From Chryseobacterium sp. H1D6B (GTDB taxonomy: Bacteria; Bacteroidota; Bacteroidia; Flavobacteriales; Weeksellaceae): a DNA stretch of 64,000 bases. Of the stretch, positions 1 to 9,000 are shown in pieces. The stretch covers positions 4,340,001 through 4,404,000 of the forward strand of contig NZ_JARXVJ010000001.1 of assembly GCF_029892445.1 (NCBI RefSeq), read 5' to 3'. The first letter of the stretch is position 1. Each line of letters starts with the position of its first letter. A program made the position numbers and the translations under genes. The notes below the pieces were generated by a model. The model saw only the letters and a program-made list of their open reading frames with translations. It had not been told where the DNA came from and ran no database searches.

Positions 1-484
1 CGACAATCGGATCTTTTTTCAAAAGATTTAAATACCTTTTTTCCGGGGAGTTGCACAGCAGGTCTTCAATTCTTTTTTTAGCGTCCAGATATATTTTCTC
101 ACTCATTATCCTTCCGAATTGCTGCCAATAAGCTTCTTTCTGATATAATGTTTGTAAGTCCTCCTTATTCAATAATAAAATCTCACAATTTTCTACAGTT
201 TGTATATTGATATTGGAGAGGCTGTCACAAAGGATACTTTCATAGTCTGTAAAAAAATCATTTTCAAAATGAAAACTAAAATTGATTTCCCGCCCCTGAT
301 CATTGATATAAAAACTTCTAATAGTCCCGCTTTTTATAAAACCTAGGTATCGGCATTTATCTCCCTGTTTGAGAAAAAATTCAGATTTATCTATTTTTCT
401 ATATTCCAGTAAAGAGAAAAATTCTTCAAAATGTTCGAGGTCTACCTGAAATAACTCACCATATTTTTTATAATTATCCAGCAT
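1..484 (-). CDS. Crp/Fnr family transcriptional regulator (C-terminus cut by window edge)
   Basis: My own translation from the ATG at 484 gives about 161 residues before the sequence runs off the left edge. The first ~120 residues read as a cyclic-nucleotide-binding-like beta roll: FFLKQGDKCRYLGFIKSG is followed by a NFSFHFENDFFTDYES segment typical of flavobacterial Crp/Fnr proteins, then a long dimerisation helix around residues 118-150. The helix-turn-helix should lie beyond the edge and is not seen. No Fnr-type cysteine cluster is visible at the N-terminus. Such proteins sense small molecules or redox state and bind promoter DNA. The NTF2-like gene lies just upstream on the same strand (102 bp gap). 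The ligand is unknown. Confidence 0.8.
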   Translation of the reverse strand, partial: MLDNYKKYGELFQVDLEHFEEFFSLLEYRKIDKSEFFLKQGDKCRYLGFIKSGTIRSFYINDQGREINFSFHFENDFFTDYESILCDSLSNINIQTVENCEILLLNKEDLQTLYQKEAYWQQFGRIMSEKIYLDAKKRIEDLLCNSPEKRYLNLLKKDPIV

Positions 485-586
485 CCTTCATTTGTTTTTT
501 TCATAATTTGTGTTTATTTTGATAAAGATAAGAAAAGGTCTAAAATCACTATTCATGATTAGACATTTATCTTATGCTTGTCTTTA

Positions 587-1114
587 TTATTTCATTTTAT
601 TGAAAACATAACGGGCTATTTTCCACTGATCATTTTCTTTCTGTAACATAAACAGTTCTCTATTTTCTTCAGCACTGGTAATTCCTGTTGCGTGGATAAG
701 CTGTGTACCTCTAGAAATTGTACGTGCAAAAGCGTAATGATCATTCACGATTACAATTTCGTCAATATTGAATTTAATATTTAACTGTAAATTTTTAAAT
801 ACAAATTCATAGGCGCCTTTTAACTGCTCCTGTCCAATTGCCGAAGGACCGCCCTGAGGCATAAATATTCCGTCCTGAGCGTATAGGGGTAAAACTTTAT
901 TTACATCAGAAGTATTTAAAGCATCTTGATAATTAAACAATAATTTTTCGATTGCTGATTTTTCTGTAGACTTTTCCATTGTTGTACTATTTTTTTTGTT
1001 TGTTGATTTTTTGTTTTGAGCTCCTGTAAAGTTTACTGTCATGAGTAAACACATACTAAAAATTAGGGTGAATTTTTTTTTGCTGCTAAAAATTGATTTA
1101 GAAACTGCATTCAT
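587..1114 (-). CDS. Exported NTF2-like/SnoaL-type (SgcJ/EcaC family) protein
   Basis: From the ATG at 1114 the protein has about 175 residues. I prefer this start over one at 1156 because it puts a signal peptide (KKKFTLIFSMCLLM...GAQ) at the N-terminus. A Ser/Thr/Lys-rich linker is followed by a cone-shaped NTF2-like domain, with AIEKLLFNYQDALNTSDVNKVLPLYAQDGIFMPQ split between helix and strand and ending in WKIARYVFNK. This matches the SgcJ/EcaC/DUF4440-type family, a small-molecule-binding fold used by isomerases, hydrolases and many proteins of unknown role. No catalytic residue can be assigned. It precedes the Crp/Fnr gene on the same strand, so joint transcription is possible. Confidence 0.7.
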   Translation of the reverse strand: MNAVSKSIFSSKKKFTLIFSMCLLMTVNFTGAQNKKSTNKKNSTTMEKSTEKSAIEKLLFNYQDALNTSDVNKVLPLYAQDGIFMPQGGPSAIGQEQLKGAYEFVFKNLQLNIKFNIDEIVIVNDHYAFARTISRGTQLIHATGITSAEENRELFMLQKENDQWKIARYVFNKMK

Positions 1115-1338
1115 AATAAGTTGTTTTTTACTAAATGGTATGATGCAAAATTGCATTGAAAAAGTGGGATGCGCCCTTAATCCAGCATAAGAAATACTCT
1201 TAATCTAGATCAACAGCGCAATGGAAGGTCTTATTTAAAAATCATTGGTAACAGCAGTACAGAAGGCACTTCAGCAGTAAGAGAGGTGTATTATCTGTTA
1301 AAATTTCATGCTTATTTCATTTGTTTTTTGAGCAAAAA

Positions 1339-1373
1339 AAACCTTACAAAAGTCTTCAACTTTCATAAGGTTT
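1339..1373 (-). terminator. Rho-independent terminator after tpx
   Basis: An imperfect 15-bp stem (1339-1353 with 1359-1373, loop cttca) is followed on the minus strand by a run of T. It lies just past the tpx stop codon. Confidence 0.65.
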
Positions 1374-1396
1374 ATAGAAATTTTATTTCTGTATGC

Positions 1397-1894
1397 TTAT
1401 TTTAGGGCTGTCAATGCAGCATCATAATTAGGCTCATGCGTAATCTCAGAAACCTGCTCAGTATAAAGCACTTTATTGTTTTCATCCGTAACAATTACTG
1501 CTCGGCTCAACAGGCCTTTCATTGGAGAATCTGTGATCGTAACCTGATAATCGTCCCCAAAGCTGCTTCTAAAATCTGAAAGTGTTTCTACATTATTAAG
1601 GCCTTCTGCCGCACAGAATCTTGCCAATGCAAAAGGCAGATCTTTAGAAACATTAATCACTACAGTATTATCTAATTTTGAAGCCTCTTCATTGAATTTT
1701 CTTGCTGAAGCGGCACAAATCCCTGTATCGATGCTTGGGAAAATATTAAAAACTTTCTTTTTCCCTTCAAAGCTGGAAAGTTCTTTTACATTTAACCCTG
1801 AATCTACCAATGCGAAATCCTTAACTGTAGATCCTACTTCCGGAAGATTTCCTAATGTATGTACCTCGTTTCCTTTTAATGTGATATTTGACAT
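1397..1894 (-). CDS. tpx: Thiol peroxidase Tpx (atypical 2-Cys peroxiredoxin), cytosolic
   Basis: This 165-residue protein has the usual Tpx length and covers the whole family. It reduces H2O2 and alkyl peroxides using thioredoxin. The peroxidatic cysteine is C60 in FPSIDTGICAAS and the resolving cysteine is C94 in ARFCAAEGL, which is the atypical 2-Cys layout. The C-terminal MKGLLSRAVIV segment is also typical. There is no signal peptide, so it acts in the cytosol. A flavobacterial -7 box precedes it. A second, exported paralogue is encoded at 15,641-16,213, so the cell apparently covers two compartments. Confidence 0.95.
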   Translation of the reverse strand: MSNITLKGNEVHTLGNLPEVGSTVKDFALVDSGLNVKELSSFEGKKKVFNIFPSIDTGICAASARKFNEEASKLDNTVVINVSKDLPFALARFCAAEGLNNVETLSDFRSSFGDDYQVTITDSPMKGLLSRAVIVTDENNKVLYTEQVSEITHEPNYDAALTALK

Positions 1895-1917
1895 AATCTT
1901 ATTTTTTTAACGTTGCT

Positions 1918-1925
1918 CAAATTTA
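1918..1925 (-). promoter_or_regulatory. Candidate -7 box for tpx
   Basis: On the minus strand this reads TAAATTTG, an exact match to the Bacteroidetes TAnnTTTG element, 24 bases upstream of the tpx start. A TTTG -33-like element (complement of 1950-1953) sits 24 bases further upstream, slightly beyond the usual spacing. Confidence 0.5.
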
Positions 1926-2022
1926 ACCAAAATCACAAGGATTTTCTCTCAAATAAAGGTTAAATAATTCTTAAAGTGGAAAATCTTATTTGTGATTAAT
2001 CTAAAAAAAATTAAATTTTAAC

Positions 2023-2030
2023 TAAATTTG
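2023..2030 (+). promoter_or_regulatory. Candidate -7 box for the isocitrate dehydrogenase gene
   Basis: TAAATTTG matches TAnnTTTG exactly and lies 36 bases before the chosen ATG. This supports starting the protein at 2066 rather than at the in-frame GTG at 2030, which is the last base of the box. No well-spaced -33 element is visible. Confidence 0.5.
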
Positions 2031-2065
2031 TGGAACTTAAAAATCAAATAATAAATAACAGTATA

Positions 2066-4285
2066 ATGTCAGAAAAATCAAAAATCTATTACACATTAAC
2101 GGATGAGGCTCCAATGCTTGCTACACACTCGTTTTTACCTATCGTAAAGGCATTTACAAAATCAGCAAATATTGAAATTGCAGTTCCGGATATTTCTTTA
2201 GCAGGAAGAATCTTAGCTAATTTCCCGGAGTTTTTACAAGACAATCAAAAAATAGATGACGCGTTAGCACAACTAGGACAGCTGGCGACACAGCCGGATG
2301 CAAATATCATCAAATTACCAAACATTTCAGCTTCTGCCCCTCAATTAGATGAAGCGATTGCTGAATTACAAAGAAAAGGTTTTGCCGTTCCAAATTACCC
2401 TGCTGAGCCTAAGAATGACGAAGAAAAAGCAATCAAAGCTAAATATGCAAAAGTATTAGGAAGTGCAGTAAATCCTGTGTTAAGAGAAGGAAATTCTGAC
2501 AGACGTGCTCCTAAAGCTGTTAAAAACTACGCAAAAACGAACCCGCACAGAATGGGCGACTGGGCTTCAGACAGCAAAACGGATGTCGCTCACATGAGTA
2601 ACGGAGATTTCTACGGAACAGAAACTTCTACCACTGTTGAGAACGATTCTCAATTCAAAATTACATTCTACGGAACCGACGGTTCTTCTAAGGAATTAAA
2701 AGGTCTTGCTCCATTAAAAGCAGGTGAAGTAATTGATTCTTCTGTAATGAACTTAAATGCTTTGAAAGCTTTCGTACAGGAAGCCATTGAAGAAGCTAAA
2801 AATAAAAACGTTCTTCTTTCTGCCCACCTGAAAGCTACGATGATGAAGATCTCTGATCCTATTATTTTCGGAGCTATCGTAGGGGTATTCTTTAAAGATG
2901 TTTTCACTAAATATGCTGATACTTTTAAATCTTTAGATGTTAATCCAAATAACGGTCTTGCTGATCTTTTCGAAAAAATAAAAGGAAATGCTCAGGAAGC
3001 TGATATTAAAGCTGATATTGAAACAGCTCTGGCAAACGGACCAAGAGTGGCAATGGTAAATTCTGACAAAGGAATTACCAACTTCCACGTTCCTTCTGAC
3101 ATCATCGTTGATGCTTCTATGGCGGCATTAGTAAGAGGAGGAGGTAAAATGTGGAACAAGGAAGGAAAAGAAGAAGATACAGTTTGTATTATTCCAGACC
3201 GTTCTTATGCAGGTTTCTATCAGTCTGTCATTGATGATATGAAAGCTCACGGAAAATTAGATCCTACTACAATGGGTTCTGTACCTAACGTTGGTTTGAT
3301 GGCTCAAAAAGCTGAAGAATATGGATCTCATGATAAAACTTTCCAAGCTGCTGCAGACGGAGTTATCAAAGTAGAAGATGCAGACGGAAATCTTCTTTTA
3401 GAGCAGAAAGTTCAGAATGATGATATTTTCAGAATGTGCCAGACTAAAGATGCTCCAATTCAGGACTGGGTAAAACTAGCAGTAAACAGAGCAAGATTAT
3501 CTGACACTCCTGCTATTTTCTGGTTAGATAAAGGAAGAGCTCACGACAGAGAGATCATCAAAAAAGTTGAAAAATATCTTAAAGATTACGATACTGCAGG
3601 TCTTGACATCAGAATCCTTGATGTAAAAGATGCCATGACTGAAACCTTGAAAAGAGCAAGAGAAGGAAAAGATACTATTTCTGTTTCAGGAAACGTATTA
3701 AGAGATTATTTAACAGATCTTTTTCCAATTCTTGAACTTGGCACTTCTGCAAAAATGCTTTCTATCGTTCCATTGATGAACGGCGGAGGTCTATTTGAAA
3801 CTGGTGCTGGAGGTTCTGCTCCAAAACACGTTGAACAATTCTTAGAAGAAGGATATTTAAGATGGGATTCTCTAGGTGAATTCTTGGCACTTCAGGCTTC
3901 TTTAGAACATTTAGCACAGACTCAGGGAAATACAAAATCTCAGGTTTTAGCAGATGCTTTAGATGAGGCTAATGCTAAATTCTTAGCTACAGATAAATCT
4001 CCTGCAAGAAAAGTAGGACAAATTGATAACAGAGGTTCTCACTTCTATTTGGCAATGTACTGGGCGGAAGCTTTGGCTAACCAGACTGCAGATGCTGAAT
4101 TAGCGGCTCAATTTGCTCCTGTGGCAGAAGCAATGCAGGAAAACGAAGATGTAATCAATTCAGAATTAATAGCTGCTCAAGGTAAGCCTCAGGAAATTGA
4201 CGGTTACTACAAGCCCGACACTTATAAAACGTATACGGCAATGAGACCAAGCACTATTTTAAATGAAATCATTGACGCAATTTAA
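2066..4285 (+). CDS. icd: NADP-dependent isocitrate dehydrogenase, monomeric type
   Basis: This TCA-cycle enzyme oxidises and decarboxylates isocitrate to 2-oxoglutarate with NADP+. The 739 residues from the ATG at 2066 match the large monomeric IDH family (about 740) and not the ~420-residue dimeric one. Family hallmarks are the N-terminal YTLTDEAPMLAT, the HMSNGDFYGTE segment, MVNSDKGITNFHVPSDIIVDASM, the NGGGLFETGAGGSAPKHVEQ loop and NRGSHFYLAMYWAEALA near the end. The upstream in-frame GTG at 2030 overlaps the promoter box and is rejected as a start. A lipoprotein gene begins only four bases after the stop codon. Confidence 0.95.
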   Translation: MSEKSKIYYTLTDEAPMLATHSFLPIVKAFTKSANIEIAVPDISLAGRILANFPEFLQDNQKIDDALAQLGQLATQPDANIIKLPNISASAPQLDEAIAELQRKGFAVPNYPAEPKNDEEKAIKAKYAKVLGSAVNPVLREGNSDRRAPKAVKNYAKTNPHRMGDWASDSKTDVAHMSNGDFYGTETSTTVENDSQFKITFYGTDGSSKELKGLAPLKAGEVIDSSVMNLNALKAFVQEAIEEAKNKNVLLSAHLKATMMKISDPIIFGAIVGVFFKDVFTKYADTFKSLDVNPNNGLADLFEKIKGNAQEADIKADIETALANGPRVAMVNSDKGITNFHVPSDIIVDASMAALVRGGGKMWNKEGKEEDTVCIIPDRSYAGFYQSVIDDMKAHGKLDPTTMGSVPNVGLMAQKAEEYGSHDKTFQAAADGVIKVEDADGNLLLEQKVQNDDIFRMCQTKDAPIQDWVKLAVNRARLSDTPAIFWLDKGRAHDREIIKKVEKYLKDYDTAGLDIRILDVKDAMTETLKRAREGKDTISVSGNVLRDYLTDLFPILELGTSAKMLSIVPLMNGGGLFETGAGGSAPKHVEQFLEEGYLRWDSLGEFLALQASLEHLAQTQGNTKSQVLADALDEANAKFLATDKSPARKVGQIDNRGSHFYLAMYWAEALANQTADAELAAQFAPVAEAMQENEDVINSELIAAQGKPQEIDGYYKPDTYKTYTAMRPSTILNEIIDAI

Positions 4286-4289
4286 TAAT

Positions 4290-5579
4290 ATGAAAAATTA
4301 TTTTTTTTTTATTTTCTTATTATTTATTATAGTCTCATGTGGTGGGGATTCCAATGATGAAATTGTGAATCCCTCATCATCATCTGAACAAAAAATCACA
4401 TTAAATGATGTAACCATTGTTAATGACAATACCATAAAACTACAATGGTCAGCTACATCAAAAAATACATATGTAAGCTTTTATATTCTAAGGAAATATG
4501 CTCAGATTGGTCAGTATAAAAAAATATATGAAGTAAGTGGAAGTACTTCCGAAAAAACTGATCAAAATTTAAATTACACCCCCTATACTGAATATCAAAT
4601 TATTGGATATTTAAATAATGGTGATATGGTAAAAAGTAATCCAGTAATTTATAACAGACCAGAAATTAAACTTTTAAACATCAGCCCTATTGATGCGTTA
4701 TTTGATGCTGATAATGGAAGTGCATTTATTTTTGGAGAAAATGGCAATATTATTAAATATGATGTTAATTCTGGGCAGAAGGTAAAAGAAATCTCAACAG
4801 GTGTAGCTTTAGGTTATTCTTATTTAGGGACGTATAACGGCCAAAAAGAATTATATGTTCCGAGAAAAGATGGTTGGGTATATATTTATAATCCTGATGA
4901 TTTAACTTTTAAAGATAAAATCAATTTTGGATCTAGTGTGACTAATGTAATATTAGCTGGTGGTAAACTCTATGGAAGCATAGATAGTCCGCCGTCAGAT
5001 GCCTTTTTAAAATGTTTTGATAGAGGCACTAAATCATTAATTTCAAATTATAACATAGGATATAACGGCAGGTTAAAATTAATTCCAAATACAAATGCTA
5101 GTTTTTATTATTTGACAACTAATCTTTTCCCGGAAAAGCTTAAGATTTTTAATTATGATTCTAATGGGACATTTATAAGTCAAAATCAGTTAAACTCGTC
5201 TGCTCAGCAGTCATTAAATTACAAAATATTTGAGGCTTTACCATCTGGAAACGGCTTATTAGTATCAATGCAGGGAGGAATTTATGACAGTAATTTAACA
5301 TATAAAGGTGATTTACCTCGAGGTGATTCTAATTTATCTGGTTTTGATTTTGATTCTAACTACGTAATTGCAGGAGCTAATAATAATAGAAAGATCGAAT
5401 TTTATAAGTTAACAGATTACAGCAAAATTAACTCTCTCAGCACAAAAGGATATCCATTCAAAGTCTTTAATTATGGAAATAAAGTTGTTTCAATAAGTTC
5501 AACCAATATCTTGAGTATGGCTTCAGCATTCAGCGGGCCTGGTCCTGAAGATATTGCTATTGAGGTCTTGAATAAATAA
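4290..5579 (+). CDS. Lipoprotein with FN3-like and propeller-like regions, function unknown
   Basis: I chose the ATG at 4290 because it gives a clean lipoprotein signal (hydrophobic run, then IIVSCGG, with lipidated C17). Residues ~30-125 look like a fibronectin-III-type beta sandwich (DNTIKLQWSATS... YTEYQIIGYL). The remaining ~300 residues alternate short strands in a way that suggests a WD/NHL-like beta propeller (ADNGSAFIFGENGNIIKYDVNSGQKVKEI). No catalytic motif is seen. It is probably anchored in the outer membrane. It follows icd by four bases, but its base composition is more AT-rich and its codon use looks unlike icd, so it may be a later insertion. A bidirectional terminator closes the unit. 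Confidence 0.65.
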   Translation: MKNYFFFIFLLFIIVSCGGDSNDEIVNPSSSSEQKITLNDVTIVNDNTIKLQWSATSKNTYVSFYILRKYAQIGQYKKIYEVSGSTSEKTDQNLNYTPYTEYQIIGYLNNGDMVKSNPVIYNRPEIKLLNISPIDALFDADNGSAFIFGENGNIIKYDVNSGQKVKEISTGVALGYSYLGTYNGQKELYVPRKDGWVYIYNPDDLTFKDKINFGSSVTNVILAGGKLYGSIDSPPSDAFLKCFDRGTKSLISNYNIGYNGRLKLIPNTNASFYYLTTNLFPEKLKIFNYDSNGTFISQNQLNSSAQQSLNYKIFEALPSGNGLLVSMQGGIYDSNLTYKGDLPRGDSNLSGFDFDSNYVIAGANNNRKIEFYKLTDYSKINSLSTKGYPFKVFNYGNKVVSISSTNILSMASAFSGPGPEDIAIEVLNK

Positions 5580-5630
5580 CAAAACTTTTGCATTTTAAGC
5601 TTTTAAGAAAAGATTAATTTCTAAATATAT

Positions 5631-5662
5631 AATAAATCCTCTCACAAATGAGAGGATTTATT
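5631..5662. terminator. Bidirectional terminator between convergent genes
   Basis: A perfect 14-bp stem (5631-5644 with 5649-5662) with a CAAA loop and A/T-rich flanks lies between the lipoprotein gene and the convergent hydrolase gene. Confidence 0.8.
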
Positions 5663-5700
5663 GTTGAAAATATGTCGTAGAAAATTTAAAATTAAAAATT

Positions 5701-6699
5701 TTAAGGGTTCATAAAACTCTCTGGAAACCATTCAAATCCGTTTGTTTTCTTTTTGGTAAAACCTAATCCCGGCCATGGCAGATGGTAGGCAAAAGCTCTT
5801 GCTTTAGTATCCGACAGCTGCTGGAGAAGTTGTTTACGGGATTCTATGGCAATATCCAGATCTGTATCTCCAAAATATCCCCAGTCAGGATGCGGAAACA
5901 GCACTACATCAGAATGGATGAGATCAGCGATATACAAAAGCTGGTCATGCCCTGAAGAAATAGCCGTCAAAGTAAGTCCGGGAGTATGTCCGGGCGCCAA
6001 TTGAAAACTGAAATGATCGTACATTGTCTTGTTAAGATCGTAAAACGTAAGCTTTGGGCGTATTGCTTTTAATACATTTTGAATGGACGGAATAATTTGG
6101 TTAAGAAAATCCGGCTGCCTGCTCAATGCGCTGTTGCTAAAATCTTTGATCGTTGCTTTCATCCAGAAATCATGTTCTATCTTCGAAATGAATATTCCAG
6201 CATTTGGAAAAATAAGCTTATTCTGTTTATCCACTACCCCGCCGATATGATCCGGATGGGCGTGAGAAAGAAATACATCAGTAATATCTTTAGGTTCAAA
6301 ACCAGCTTTCTTTAAACTTTTCAAGAGAAATCCTGTTCTTTCATCAGCAAAAATTCCCATTCCGGTATCCATTAAAATGAGTCTGTTTTTTGTCTTGACC
6401 AGCAGTACATTCATCGCCATGTCTATATAATCTTCGGAACGGAAATTATCTTCTAAGATCGATTTCATTTCAGAAACATTTCCCCTTGGAGCAAAAGCGA
6501 CCAGGTTTTTCTCGTGGATAAAACCATCCGTAAGAATAAATAATTCTAATTCACCCAGCTGTATTTTTTTAAATCCGGAAAGGTCATTTTCTAAACTTAA
6601 TGGAGTTTCGGTAGTGAAATTTGCAAAAGTATGGGAAAATGGAACCATACTGAATGCTCCCGCCAGCAGTCCATTTTTTAAAAGGTCTCTTCTATTCAT
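5701..6699 (-). CDS. Metallo-beta-lactamase-fold hydrolase with twin-arginine signal
   Basis: This 332-residue protein starts with a Tat-like signal (NRRDLLKNGLLAGAF), implying export in folded, metal-loaded form. The zinc-binding HAHPDH motif is at residues 146-151, with the earlier MDTGMG strand at about 110-114 and later His and Asp ligands in APGHTPG and IADLIHSD. The overall arrangement resembles the lactonase/AttM-like branch of the superfamily. The substrate cannot be told from sequence. It stands alone, convergent with the lipoprotein gene. Confidence 0.8.
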   Translation of the reverse strand: MNRRDLLKNGLLAGAFSMVPFSHTFANFTTETPLSLENDLSGFKKIQLGELELFILTDGFIHEKNLVAFAPRGNVSEMKSILEDNFRSEDYIDMAMNVLLVKTKNRLILMDTGMGIFADERTGFLLKSLKKAGFEPKDITDVFLSHAHPDHIGGVVDKQNKLIFPNAGIFISKIEHDFWMKATIKDFSNSALSRQPDFLNQIIPSIQNVLKAIRPKLTFYDLNKTMYDHFSFQLAPGHTPGLTLTAISSGHDQLLYIADLIHSDVVLFPHPDWGYFGDTDLDIAIESRKQLLQQLSDTKARAFAYHLPWPGLGFTKKKTNGFEWFPESFMNP

Positions 6700-6831
6700 A
6701 ATTCGATATGTGATTTTATAATTTTTGACAGGATGTAAAATTCAGAATACATTTCAACATCCCAAAAAAGAACTGAAAAACAATGAAATACATCAAGTCT
6801 AAAGTGATGTTCGTCCTTCAATCAGTCATAA

Positions 6832-6868
6832 AAAACCGAATTTCTGAAATTTGCAGAAATCCGGTTTT
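6832..6868 (-). terminator. Terminator after the aldo/keto reductase
   Basis: A 15-bp stem with one mismatch (6832-6846 with 6854-6868) is followed by T residues on the minus strand. It lies just beyond the stop codon of the reductase gene. Confidence 0.7.
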
Positions 6869-6878
6869 CAGGTGTTTT

Positions 6879-7880
6879 TTAGTTATTCACCAGCTTCATA
6901 GAGCCTTCACTGTATCTCTCTCCAACATTTGGATATTTTTTCAAGATGACATCCACGGCCTCTAAATCAGACTGGGAAAGGTCAATATTTACAGCTTCAA
7001 TATTTTCTTCTAAATATTTAATGCGTTTTGTTCCCGGAATCGGAATAATATCTTCTCCTTGATTTAACACCCAGGCTAGGGCCAGCTGCGTTCCTTTTAC
7101 ATTTTTAGAAGCAGCTAATTCGTTGATTTCTTTGGCTAAATTTCTATTGTTATCAAGATATTCCTGCTGATAACGCGGCAGGGATTTTCTGAAATCATCA
7201 TCTCCAAAATTCTGAATCTCATTGATATTGGCAAAAAGACCTCTTGCCAGCGGTGAATAAGGAACTAAAGAAATTCCAAGTTCTCTGATCGTCGGTAAAA
7301 TTTCATTTTCTATATCTTTAGTTAGAATAGAATACTCTGACTGTAAAGCGGTAATTGGGTGAATTTTATTCGCTTTTCTGATAGATTCTGCGGAAGCTTC
7401 TGATAAACCGATGTATTTTACTTTTCCAGCTTTTACTAAGTCTGCCATTGCGCCTACCGTATCTTCAACAGGGACATTCGGATCTACCCTGTGGGCGTAA
7501 TAAAGATCTATGGTATCAATTTTTAACCTTTGAAGACTTAAATCAACAGCCTGTTTAATCCATTCTGGAGAACCATCGAAATAAGTTCCAGGAGCACCGC
7601 TGTGGCTTGGTTTTCCGTCTTTAAATCTGAATCCGAATTTCGTGGCGATAAAGATCTTATCACGGTTCGGAACCAGAACTTTTGAAATCAGCTTTTCATT
7701 TTCTCCAGCCGCATACATATCGGCTGTATCCCAAAAATTAACTCCTAAATCTAATGCTCTATGAAGAGTATTGATGCTTTCCTGTTCATCAGCCGGCCCA
7801 TAGGCAAAGCTCATTCCCATACATCCTAATCCTACAGCAGATAACTGCTCTCCAGTATTTCCTAATTTTCTAAATTTCAT
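6879..7880 (-). CDS. Aldo/keto reductase
   Basis: This is an NADPH-dependent oxidoreductase of the (beta/alpha)8 aldo/keto reductase superfamily. The ATG at 7880 gives 333 residues beginning MKFRKLGNTG, the normal family start; a longer in-frame start at 7907 only adds unrelated residues. The catalytic tetrad is complete: D51, Y56, K81 and H130. The cofactor-binding IPIPGTKR segment is near the C-terminus. Similar proteins reduce aldehydes, quinones and methylglyoxal. The divergently bound AraC regulator lies directly upstream on the same strand, which suggests inducible control. Confidence 0.9.
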   Translation of the reverse strand: MKFRKLGNTGEQLSAVGLGCMGMSFAYGPADEQESINTLHRALDLGVNFWDTADMYAAGENEKLISKVLVPNRDKIFIATKFGFRFKDGKPSHSGAPGTYFDGSPEWIKQAVDLSLQRLKIDTIDLYYAHRVDPNVPVEDTVGAMADLVKAGKVKYIGLSEASAESIRKANKIHPITALQSEYSILTKDIENEILPTIRELGISLVPYSPLARGLFANINEIQNFGDDDFRKSLPRYQQEYLDNNRNLAKEINELAASKNVKGTQLALAWVLNQGEDIIPIPGTKRIKYLEENIEAVNIDLSQSDLEAVDVILKKYPNVGERYSEGSMKLVNN

Positions 7881-7968
7881 GATTGATTGTGATTTTAAAT
7901 TACACATACAAAATTAGATGAATGACTTTCTATATTCAATATAGAATTCAAACTAAGAATTATAAAAA

Positions 7969-8880
7969 TCAAACAAGACTTCCTCTCAGCGCATTTGGAG
8001 TAGATCCAGTATGTTTTTTAAAATAATTGGTAAAATAAGAAGGTTCTTCAAACCCCAGTCCATAAGCGATCTCAGAGATATTCCAGTCTGTATGCTGCAA
8101 AAGCGCATTAGCTTCCTGAATGATCCTTGAAGTGATCTGCTGGGTTGTTGTTTTCCCTGTCATATCTTTTACAGAACGGTTTAATGAATTAACATGAATG
8201 GAAAGACTTTCAGCATAATCATTAGCTGTTTTAAGTTTCAGATATGCTTCCGGGCTGTCAATAGGAAACTGTCTCTCCAAGAGCTCCATAAATAATGAGG
8301 CTACCCGCTGTGATGCATTTTGATAATGTTCAAAGCTTTCCGCAGGATGCATTTTCATTGTTTCGTGGATTAAAAGATGAAGATAGGTACGGAGCATATC
8401 GTATTTATGAACATAATCAGACTGTATTTCCGCAGTCATTTTTATAAAAATATCAGAAACTGACTGCTGCTGTGCTTCATCCACAAAGAATATCGGGGTA
8501 CCGCCTATTTTAAAGAGCTGGGAATCCTGCAGATTTCCCAGCCGGTTTCCATTCTGCAGAAACTGATCTGTAAAAAGACAGAACCAGCCTGTCTGGTTCT
8601 CATCATCAGCTTCCCAGGAATACGGCACCATAGGGTTTGAAAACAAAAGGGCGGGGCGGTCAACATGGATCCATTTATCCGCATAATGAAGTTTCCCTTT
8701 CCCTATGATCAATGAAATTTTATAATAATCTCTTCTGCTGTAAGGCGTTACCAATGAACACTCATCCCGTGTAAAAACATTAAAATGCCCCATTACCGGA
8801 ATTTTATTAAGGCAGGACAATCCTTCACCTCCGGTATTACGAAGATAAAATTCTTTTATTGATTCGCTTGATTCCATCAT
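7969..8880 (-). CDS. AraC family transcriptional regulator
   Basis: This 303-residue protein has an N-terminal cupin-like sensor region (DYYKISLIIGKGKLHYADKW) and a C-terminal AraC double helix-turn-helix (NSLNRSVKDMTGKTTTQQI followed by SEIAYGLGFEEPSYFTNYF). These are the two recognition motifs expected in the family. It is encoded 88 bp upstream of the aldo/keto reductase on the same strand, a pairing often seen for oxidoreductase operons, so it probably controls that gene. Two consecutive ATG codons make the start uncertain by one residue. The inducer is unknown. Confidence 0.9.
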   Translation of the reverse strand: MMESSESIKEFYLRNTGGEGLSCLNKIPVMGHFNVFTRDECSLVTPYSRRDYYKISLIIGKGKLHYADKWIHVDRPALLFSNPMVPYSWEADDENQTGWFCLFTDQFLQNGNRLGNLQDSQLFKIGGTPIFFVDEAQQQSVSDIFIKMTAEIQSDYVHKYDMLRTYLHLLIHETMKMHPAESFEHYQNASQRVASLFMELLERQFPIDSPEAYLKLKTANDYAESLSIHVNSLNRSVKDMTGKTTTQQITSRIIQEANALLQHTDWNISEIAYGLGFEEPSYFTNYFKKHTGSTPNALRGSLV

Positions 8881-8940
8881 CCAAAATTATAAAATTCAAA
8901 CATAACTCATTCATTAAATAATACTGATTGATAAAATAAA

Positions 8941-8968
8941 AAATGACCGGTCTTTCGGCCGGTCATTT
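8941..8968 (-). terminator. Hairpin terminator after the exported His-rich protein
   Basis: A perfect 10-bp stem (AAATGACCGG with its complement) has an 8-base loop and T-rich sequence beyond. It lies 32 bases past the stop of the gene ending at 9001. Confidence 0.75.
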
Positions 8969-9000
8969 AAAATTGAATATATATAGTTGTTGATAATGGT

